From NCBI GenBank assembly GCA_902795255.1, contig CADBKS010000095.1:1-10413 (forward strand): a stretch of DNA of 10,413 nt, written 5' to 3'. The translations under genes were made by a program, and so were the position numbers. The notes beneath the pieces are model-generated. The model did not search any database, had not been told where the DNA came from, and saw only the letters and a program-made list of their open reading frames with translations. The stretch is from an uncultured Chloroflexota bacterium (GTDB lineage Bacteria; Chloroflexota; Anaerolineae; Anaerolineales; Anaerolineaceae). This document shows, piece by piece, positions 5,468 to 10,413 of the stretch (within the stretch, counting starts at the first letter, position 1; each line of letters begins with the position of its first letter).

Positions 5468-5581
5468 ATATCCGCGGCAACTGAAAAGGGCTGGCAGTAT
5501 CTTTATTATTTACCGCAGCTATTATTGCAGTTTTTATCGTCAGACCCCTCAGCCGGGCGGATACGAACACAGCATATATGA
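5468..5581 (+). other. Possible argC leader reading frame with a non-canonical ATA start
   Basis: Four bases after GGAGG begins a frame of 37 codons opening with ATA. It ends at a TGA (5579-5581) that overlaps the argC ATG as ATGA, the same coupling geometry as genes 1 and 2. Two Arg codons of generally rare type (CGG at 5558, CGA at 5564) lie just before the stop. If translated, it could deliver ribosomes to argC, which has no Shine-Dalgarno of its own. Against this, ATA is a very poor start codon and the peptide matches nothing I know. Confidence 0.18.
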
Positions 5582-6501
5582 TCCGTGTATTTATCGACGG
5601 CAGCGCCGGGACGACCGGCCTGCGCATTCATGAAAGACTCAGCAAACGGGAAGACCTTGAGCTGATCACCCTTCCCGACGAGACCCGGAAAGACCCGGCG
5701 GCCCGGAAGGACGCGATCTTCGCGGCGGACGCCGTATTTCTCTGCCTGCCGGACGCCGCGGCCGTGGAAGCAGCGGAGCTTGCCGAAGGCAGCAGCGCGG
5801 TCATTATTGATACCTCGACCGCCCACCGCACGGCCGAAGGATGGGTCTACGGTTTTCCGGAACTGAAGGGGTACCGGGAAATGATCCGGAACTCCAAACG
5901 GATCGCCAACCCCGGCTGCCATGCCAGCGGCTTCATCGCGCTCGTCAAACCGCTGACCGACTGCGGCCTGCTCCCGTCCGATGCCGCGCTGACCTGTTTT
6001 TCCCTCACCGGTTATTCCGGCGGCGGAAAAAAGATGATCACCGAATATCAGGATGAGGATCGCGACCTGCTGTTCATCGGCCCGCGCCAGTACGGACTGA
6101 CCCAGCAGCACAAGCACCTGAAGGAGATGAAAAGCGTCTGCGGGCTGGATACCGCTCCGGTTTTCTGCCCGATCGTCGCGGATTACTACAGCGGAATGGA
6201 AGTGAGCGTTCCGCTTTTCGCCCGGGATCTGAAAGGCAGCATCGCCGATGTCCGGGAAGCCTACCGAAGTTACTACCCCGGACCGCTGGTCCGATTCGAA
6301 GAAGCGTGCGATGAGGCGGGGTTCCTCTCCGCGTCGGCACTTGCCGGCAGGGATGACATGCAGATCACAGTCACCGGCAATGAAGAACGTCTCGTGCTGA
6401 CAGCCCGCTTCGACAACCTTGGCAAAGGCGCCTCCGGTGCCGCGATCCAGAACCTGAACCTGGTTCTGGGTCTGGACGAAACAGAAAGCCTGCATTTTTA
6501 G
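5578..6501 (+). CDS. argC: N-acetyl-gamma-glutamyl-phosphate reductase, short form
   Basis: ArgC reduces N-acetylglutamyl phosphate to N-acetylglutamate semialdehyde with NADPH, the third step of arginine synthesis. The 307-residue length and the N-terminus VFIDGSAGTTGLRI (4-17, nucleotide-binding loop) match the short, less common ArgC subtype (TIGR01851 type) rather than the form of about 340 residues. The catalytic Cys is C114 in NPGCHASG (111-118). SLTGYSGGGKKM (142-153) and the His-containing QQHKHLKEM (176-184) are the substrate-site motifs. The ATG at 5578 is chosen because the conserved loop begins only a few residues later. Notably, no Shine-Dalgarno precedes it. The frame stays open upstream to a TGA at 5482 and encodes a hydrophobic stretch, but it offers no ATG, GTG or TTG there. 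It is the first gene of argCJBD, with 17 bases before argJ. Confidence 0.95.
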   Translation: MIRVFIDGSAGTTGLRIHERLSKREDLELITLPDETRKDPAARKDAIFAADAVFLCLPDAAAVEAAELAEGSSAVIIDTSTAHRTAEGWVYGFPELKGYREMIRNSKRIANPGCHASGFIALVKPLTDCGLLPSDAALTCFSLTGYSGGGKKMITEYQDEDRDLLFIGPRQYGLTQQHKHLKEMKSVCGLDTAPVFCPIVADYYSGMEVSVPLFARDLKGSIADVREAYRSYYPGPLVRFEEACDEAGFLSASALAGRDDMQITVTGNEERLVLTARFDNLGKGASGAAIQNLNLVLGLDETESLHF

Positions 6502-6518
6502 AAAAAGGAACGGTCATT

Positions 6519-7733
6519 ATGAAAATCATATCAGGCGGTGTCTGCGCCGCCAGGGGATTTAGGGCCAACGGGATCCACTGCGGGATCCGCAAAAACCACA
6601 GCAAAAAGGATCTGGCGCTGATCGTCAGCGAAAAGATCTGCAGCGCGGCGGCTGTTTACACGACCAACCTGGTCAAGGGAGCACCGATCACCGTCACAAA
6701 GGAAAATATCGAAGACGGCACAGCCATTGCCGTCATCTGCAACAGTGGCAACGCCAACACCTGCAATGCCGACGGGCTGGAGATCGCCCGCGAAATGTGC
6801 AATCTGACCGCTGAAGCCGTCGGCTGCAGCCCGAAAGATGTCGTCATCGCTTCCACCGGCGTGATCGGGCAGCCGCTCGATCTCACCCCGATCCGGAACG
6901 GCATGGCCGAGCTGGCAGCGGGCCTCCGCGAAGACGGCAATGAAGACGCCGCAGCCGCCATTATGACGACCGACACGGTCAAAAAAGAAGCTGCCGTTGA
7001 ATTTGAACTCGGCGGCCGGACCTGCCATATCGGCGGCATGGCCAAGGGAAGCGGCATGATCCACCCCAATATGGCCACCATGCTCGTCTTCATCACCACG
7101 GATGCCGCGGTCTCGCCGGAAATGCTGCGCAAAGCACTGAAAACCGACATCGCATCCACCTTCAACATGGTCTCCGTCGATGGGGACACTTCCACGAACG
7201 ATACCTGCGCCATTCTCGCCAACGGGATGGCCGGGAATGAAGAGATCACCGAAGAAGGCGAAGATTTCAGCACCTTTATGAAAGCGCTGAACACCGTCAC
7301 CATGTGCCTGTGCCGGATGCTTGCCGGCGACGGGGAAGGCGCCACCAAACTGCTGGAATGCCGTGTCACCGGCGCCCCGGATGACAAAACAGCGAAGACC
7401 GTCGCCAAAAGCGTGATCTGCTCCAGTCTCGTGAAAGCGGCCATGTTTGGCGCGGATGCCAACTGGGGCCGGATCCTCTGCGCGATCGGCTACGCCGGCA
7501 TTCCGCTGGATGTCAGCCGTATTGACGTCAGCTTCAAGTCGGAGAAAGGTACCATCCGGGTTTGCGAAAACGGGGCCGGGATCGATTTTTCCGAAGAAAA
7601 AGCCAAGGAGATCCTCCTCGAAAAAGAGATCGACATTCTGGTGGACCTCAATGCCGGAGATGTCAGCGCCACTGCCTGGGGCTGTGACCTGACCTATGAT
7701 TATGTGAAGATCAACGGAGACTACCGCACCTGA
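6519..7733 (+). CDS. argJ: Bifunctional ornithine acetyltransferase / N-acetylglutamate synthase
   Basis: ArgJ moves the acetyl group from N-acetylornithine to glutamate, releasing ornithine and regenerating N-acetylglutamate; some members also use acetyl-CoA. The 404-residue proenzyme is full length for the family. It opens with GGVCAARGFRANGIHCGI (6-23) and has the oxyanion-hole motif STGVIG (112-117). The self-cleavage site is KGSGMIHPNMATML (176-189): cleavage between A186 and T187 would give alpha and beta chains, with T187 as the N-terminal nucleophile. The C-terminus DYVKINGDYRT is also family-typical. Whether it is mono- or bifunctional cannot be decided by eye; no argA is in the window. 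AAGGA lies about ten bases before the ATG, slightly long. It sits between argC and argB with gaps of 17 and 16 bases. Confidence 0.96.
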   Translation: MKIISGGVCAARGFRANGIHCGIRKNHSKKDLALIVSEKICSAAAVYTTNLVKGAPITVTKENIEDGTAIAVICNSGNANTCNADGLEIAREMCNLTAEAVGCSPKDVVIASTGVIGQPLDLTPIRNGMAELAAGLREDGNEDAAAAIMTTDTVKKEAAVEFELGGRTCHIGGMAKGSGMIHPNMATMLVFITTDAAVSPEMLRKALKTDIASTFNMVSVDGDTSTNDTCAILANGMAGNEEITEEGEDFSTFMKALNTVTMCLCRMLAGDGEGATKLLECRVTGAPDDKTAKTVAKSVICSSLVKAAMFGADANWGRILCAIGYAGIPLDVSRIDVSFKSEKGTIRVCENGAGIDFSEEKAKEILLEKEIDILVDLNAGDVSATAWGCDLTYDYVKINGDYRT

Positions 7734-7749
7734 TGCGGCACTGAAAGCC

Positions 7750-8625
7750 ATGAAAAAAAGAATCACCAACGCAGACCGCGCGGAAGTCCTGGTGCAGGCA
7801 ATGCCCTACATCCGCCGATACTATAAAAAGACTGTTGTGATCAAATACGGCGGCAATGCCATGATCAACGAAGATCTGAAACATCAGGTCATGGAAGATA
7901 TTGCCCTGCTTTCCTATATCGGGATCCGTGTTGTACTGGTCCATGGCGGCGGTCCGGAGATCTCCAGCCTGATGAACCGGCTGGGCAAACAGGCCGAATT
8001 CATCGACGGCCTGCGGGTCACGGACAAAGAGACCGTCGACATTGCCCAGATGGTCCTGGCCGGCAAGATCAACAAATCGCTGGTCAACCTGCTGGACCAT
8101 TACGGCGGCAGCGCCATCGGCCTTTCCGGGATCGACGGAAACATGATCCAGGCGGAGTTTAAGGATGAACGGCTGGGCTATGTGGGAAACATCACCATGG
8201 TCAATGCCCGTCCGATCATCGATATTCTTGAAAAAGATTACATTCCCGTCATCGCGACGCTCGGCTGCGATGAAGAAGGCAACACCTACAATATCAACGG
8301 CGACACCGCCGCTGCCTATATCGCGGGCGCCCTGCAGGCCGAAAGGCTGCTGATGATGACGGATGTTCCCGGGATCCTCCGGGACAAGGACGATCTCTCC
8401 ACCCTGATCCCGAAGATCAGCGTGGAAGAGGCCAAACAGCTGCGGGAGGACGGCATCATCGCCGGCGGCATGATCCCTAAAGTGGAATGCTGCATCGAAG
8501 CCATCCGCTCCGGCGTGAAAAATGTGGTCATCATGGACGGCCGCATCCCGCACTCCATCCTGATGGAACTGCTCACAGATGAGGGCGCCGGCACCATGGT
8601 CACGGGAGAAATTGATAATGAGTGA
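7750..8625 (+). CDS. argB: Acetylglutamate kinase, arginine-sensitive type
   Basis: ArgB phosphorylates N-acetylglutamate with ATP. All amino-acid kinase landmarks are present: K32 with YGGNAM (33-38), the glycine-rich VHGGGPE (64-70), R89 in GLRVTD for substrate binding, NINGD (181-185), TDVPGI (204-209) and K244 in GGMIPK. The N-terminal helix (about residues 8-26, DRAEVLVQAMPYIRRYY) is the extension that joins dimers into a hexamer and forms the arginine site in feedback-inhibited kinases. In cyclic pathways that use ArgJ, this kinase is the controlled step, which fits the neighbouring gene. Length (291) is normal. The ribosome binding site is weak (TGAAAG), so translation may rely on ribosomes arriving from argJ. 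Its last bases overlap the argD start. Confidence 0.96.
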   Translation: MKKRITNADRAEVLVQAMPYIRRYYKKTVVIKYGGNAMINEDLKHQVMEDIALLSYIGIRVVLVHGGGPEISSLMNRLGKQAEFIDGLRVTDKETVDIAQMVLAGKINKSLVNLLDHYGGSAIGLSGIDGNMIQAEFKDERLGYVGNITMVNARPIIDILEKDYIPVIATLGCDEEGNTYNINGDTAAAYIAGALQAERLLMMTDVPGILRDKDDLSTLIPKISVEEAKQLREDGIIAGGMIPKVECCIEAIRSGVKNVVIMDGRIPHSILMELLTDEGAGTMVTGEIDNE

Positions 8626-9793
8626 ACTGCAGACCCTCGATAAAACCTATGTTGCCAACACCTATGCCCGCTTTCCCGTAGAGATCATCTCCGGGAAAGG
8701 TTCCGTCCTCACCGACAGCGACGGGAAAGAATATATCGATCTCGGCGCCGGGATCGCGGTGAACATTTTCGGGGCGGGAGATGAGATCTGGAAATCCGCC
8801 GTCATCGAACAGCTGGACAAGATCCAGCACACCTCCAACCTCTATTACACCGAACCCTGCGCGGAACTGGCCAAAATGCTCTGCGAACGTACCGGCATGA
8901 AGAAAGTCTTCTTCGGCAATTCCGGCGCGGAGGCCAACGAATGCGCGGTCAAGGTCGCCCGCAAGTATTCCGCGGATAAAAAAGGACCGGACTGCTTCAC
9001 CATCGTGACCCTGATCAACAGCTTCCACGGCCGCACCCTGACCATGCTTTCCGCGACCGGTCAGGACCATTATCACGAACTCTTTCAGCCGCTCACGCCC
9101 GGCTTCGTCCATACACCCGCCAACGATTTCGAGGCACTGAAGAAAACAGCCCTCGAACACAATGCCGCGGGGATCATGATGGAATGCGTCCAGGGTGAAG
9201 GCGGTGTGATCGCTCTTGATGAAGATTTCGTCAAAAAGACGGCTGCTTTTGCCGAAGAGCACGACATTCCGCTCATCATTGATGAAGTCCAGACCGGGAA
9301 CGGCCGCACCGGCGCGCTGTACTCCTACATGAACTACGGGATCCACCCGGATATCGTTTCCACGGCCAAGGGGATCGGCGGCGGTCTGCCGCTGGGTGCC
9401 TGCCTGATGAGCGAAAAAGTCCAGTACGTTCTCGGAGCCGGGGACCACGGTTCCACCTTCGGGGGGAACCCGGTCTGCTGCGCGGGAGCACTGACCATCC
9501 TCAGCCGTATTGACGACAAGCTGCTGAAGGGAGTCCGTGAGAAAAGCGCCTGGGTCTTCAGCGCATTCAAAGGCGCCGAAGGCGTGGAATCCGTCAGCGG
9601 CATGGGCCTGATGATCGGCATCAAACCGGAAGGTCCTGCCGGAAAGATCGTCAGCGCCGCCATCGAAAAAGGCGTGCTGGCCCTCACCGCCAAGGACCGC
9701 ATCCGCCTGCTGCCCGCGCTGAACATCCCGGACGAACAGCTGCACAAAGCCGTCACGATCCTCAAACAGCTCTGCGCGGAGATCCGCGGATAG
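8618..9793 (+). CDS. argD: Acetylornithine aminotransferase
   Basis: ArgD is a PLP-dependent class III transaminase that converts N-acetylglutamate semialdehyde and glutamate to N-acetylornithine and 2-oxoglutarate. With the 8618 start the protein has 391 residues, normal for the family. It has the PLP-phosphate motif NSGAEANE (101-108), SFHGRT (136-140 region), the PLP pyridine-binding D222 in IIDEVQTG, and the Schiff-base lysine K251 in STAKGIGGGLPLG (248-260). The start is placed at 8618, not the upstream in-frame ATG at 8579. GGAGA (8605-8609) sits eight bases before 8618, the family N-terminus begins with MSELQTLDKTYVANTY, and the 8579 start would overlap argB by 47 bases. The remaining 8-base overlap with argB suggests translational coupling. 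It is the last operon gene before the terminator. Confidence 0.96.
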   Translation: MSELQTLDKTYVANTYARFPVEIISGKGSVLTDSDGKEYIDLGAGIAVNIFGAGDEIWKSAVIEQLDKIQHTSNLYYTEPCAELAKMLCERTGMKKVFFGNSGAEANECAVKVARKYSADKKGPDCFTIVTLINSFHGRTLTMLSATGQDHYHELFQPLTPGFVHTPANDFEALKKTALEHNAAGIMMECVQGEGGVIALDEDFVKKTAAFAEEHDIPLIIDEVQTGNGRTGALYSYMNYGIHPDIVSTAKGIGGGLPLGACLMSEKVQYVLGAGDHGSTFGGNPVCCAGALTILSRIDDKLLKGVREKSAWVFSAFKGAEGVESVSGMGLMIGIKPEGPAGKIVSAAIEKGVLALTAKDRIRLLPALNIPDEQLHKAVTILKQLCAEIRG

Positions 9794-9805
9794 ATCAAAA
9801 AAAAC

Positions 9806-9841
9806 AAAAAGGCTGCCGCGTTTATTTGCGGCAGCCTTTTT
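9806..9841. terminator. Bidirectional intrinsic terminator between argD and the VanY-type gene
   Basis: A perfect GC-rich 9-base stem, GGCTGCCGC (9811-9819) and GCGGCAGCC (9828-9836), encloses an 8-base loop. It is followed by seven T and preceded by an A-rich run, so the paired part extends to about 14 bases. It is a textbook rho-independent terminator on both strands. It closes the arginine operon 12 bases after the argD stop and ends the convergent minus-strand gene 20 bases after its stop. Confidence 0.95.
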
Positions 9842-9860
9842 TTATTTATGGCAGGGTCAT

Positions 9861-10413
9861 TTACTGCTGCCCGAGGTACTCTTCCAGGGTCAGCCCTTTT
9901 TCGGTGATCTCCGCGGCCTTTTCGGCATCATCGATATAACGGATATGCCACGGCTCATAGCTGTAACCGGTGATCTCCTCTTTTCCTTCAGGGTAGCGCA
10001 GGATGAACCCGTGATCCGCGAGCTTCTCATGGATCTTCACCCAGATCTCCGGATACTGCACCATATCCTCGTTCATGTAAACATCCGTCCCGTCAATATT
10101 CAGGTAAAGGTCCAGTGCAAGTCCGGTATGATGTTCCGAAAAACCGGGCACCGCGACATACTGCTTCACGTAATCCTCACCGTAACGTTCGGTGAAATCG
10201 TCGGCGATCCGCTGCTGCTCGGCAACGCTGCGGTAGGCAGAATCCAGGTCAACGAAGACACCTTCCGCCGCCAGTGCTTTCTTCAGGTCCAGGTATGCAT
10301 CATAAGCTTTTTCTTCGACCTGCACCTCATCCCCGAGAGAATTCATCATTATGACAAGCTCCAGATGTTCCTCCCAGTTCCCGGGAATACGGTTCTCTTT
10401 GTTCACCAGAACC
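9861..10413 (-). CDS. VanY-family D-Ala-D-Ala carboxypeptidase, C-terminal part (N-terminus beyond the window)
   Basis: About 183 C-terminal residues are visible. It is a LAS-type zinc peptidase that trims the terminal D-Ala from cell-wall stem peptides outside the membrane. Visible motifs are the family opening VLVNKENRIP, DSAYRS with the substrate-binding Arg, SEHHTGLALD (pattern SxHxxGxAxD, with His and Asp as zinc ligands), and EPWHIRYI with the catalytic Glu and the last zinc His. A GTG at 10406 could be taken as a start, but the frame stays open to the edge and the Val-Leu before it belongs to the conserved VLVNKEN strand, so the gene continues beyond 10413, probably into a signal or anchor sequence. 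It converges on argD and shares its terminator. Links to vancomycin resistance cannot be inferred, as most VanY-like enzymes are housekeeping. Confidence 0.92.
   Translation of the reverse strand, partial: VLVNKENRIPGNWEEHLELVIMMNSLGDEVQVEEKAYDAYLDLKKALAAEGVFVDLDSAYRSVAEQQRIADDFTERYGEDYVKQYVAVPGFSEHHTGLALDLYLNIDGTDVYMNEDMVQYPEIWVKIHEKLADHGFILRYPEGKEEITGYSYEPWHIRYIDDAEKAAEITEKGLTLEEYLGQQ

Larger units (their letters stand above)
5337..5577 (+). promoter_or_regulatory. Leader region of the arginine operon
   Basis: These 241 bases are clearly more AT-rich than the genes on either side. They contain a -10-like TATAAT at 5382-5387, a second -10-like TATACT at 5425-5430, and a perfect 10-base palindrome CTGCCGGCAG at 5366-5375 just upstream of the first. 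No good -35 accompanies either -10. A half-match to an ArgR operator (ATTCA after an A/T-only stretch, near 5389-5393) overlaps the first -10, but the second half-site is missing, so I do not call an ARG box. No T-box or named riboswitch signature is recognised. An arginine operon promoter here is likely; its exact position is not. Confidence 0.4.

Noticed and set aside
5337..5577. T-box or other known riboswitch before argC
   Set aside because: No T-box AGGGTGG-type motif, specifier loop, terminator hairpin or other named riboswitch core was found.
6531..7769. A 412-codon minus-strand open frame opposite argJ
   Set aside because: ArgJ on the plus strand is certain from its cleavage-site motif. 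The antisense product is compositionally biased and has no recognisable domain.
8579..8617. Upstream ATG as the start of argD
   Set aside because: It would overlap argB by 47 bases and has no well-placed Shine-Dalgarno. The ATG at 8618 has GGAGA eight bases upstream and gives the family-typical N-terminus.
8600..9745. A 381-codon minus-strand open frame opposite argD
   Set aside because: This is a shadow of argD codon bias; argD has all its PLP motifs in the plus frame.
10404..10406. GTG at 10406 as the start of the VanY-type gene
   Set aside because: The frame is open to the window edge and the preceding Val-Leu belongs to the conserved VLVNKEN strand, so this GTG is an internal Val codon.

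Overview
The window reads as a GC-rich chromosomal segment of a Gram-positive, probably anaerobic Bacillota (Clostridia-like) bacterium. The pointers are strong purine-rich ribosome binding sites, tight ATGA gene overlaps, Sec signal peptides on small exported proteins, Ltp-type repeats (a family common in Firmicutes and Actinobacteria), a VanY-type peptidase, and a short-form ArgC beside ArgJ and an arginine-sensitive-type ArgB. The phylum assignment is inference. No rRNA, tRNA, CRISPR or transposon is visible.

Layout. At the left edge (1-198, minus) is the N-terminus of an aldo/keto reductase. A roughly 420-base divergent intergenic region follows, with a perfect extended -10 promoter (571-579) pointing rightwards. 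From 617 to 5336 run six tightly packed plus-strand genes. Every product has a cleavable Sec signal peptide and no lipobox, and they fall into two families. Family A (genes 1, 2 and 4) shares a LamG/concanavalin-like jelly-roll domain with two Cys at matching positions. Family B (genes 3, 5 and 6) shares a DUF4352-like immunoglobulin-type fold with a Cys-Asp...Gln-Pro entry motif. Gene order is A-A-B-A-B-B. Gene 1 also carries three Ltp-type repeats of exactly 47 residues between its signal peptide and its jelly-roll domain. I cannot name a function for this cassette. It looks like a duplicated and diversified set of exported, probably surface-associated binding proteins.

After a 241-base AT-rich leader (5337-5577) comes an arginine biosynthesis operon, argC-argJ-argB-argD (5578-9793). 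It covers the acetylated ornithine pathway from N-acetylglutamate to N-acetylornithine, plus the ArgJ acetyl-recycling step. The operon ends at a strong bidirectional terminator (9806-9841). On the other side of the terminator, on the minus strand, is a VanY-family D-Ala-D-Ala carboxypeptidase whose N-terminus lies beyond the window.

The arginine genes are ordinary and securely identified. Two places deserve attention: the exported six-gene cassette, especially the Ltp/jelly-roll fusion, and the argC leader. That leader carries a near-perfect Shine-Dalgarno with no normal start codon after it, while argC itself lacks a Shine-Dalgarno.
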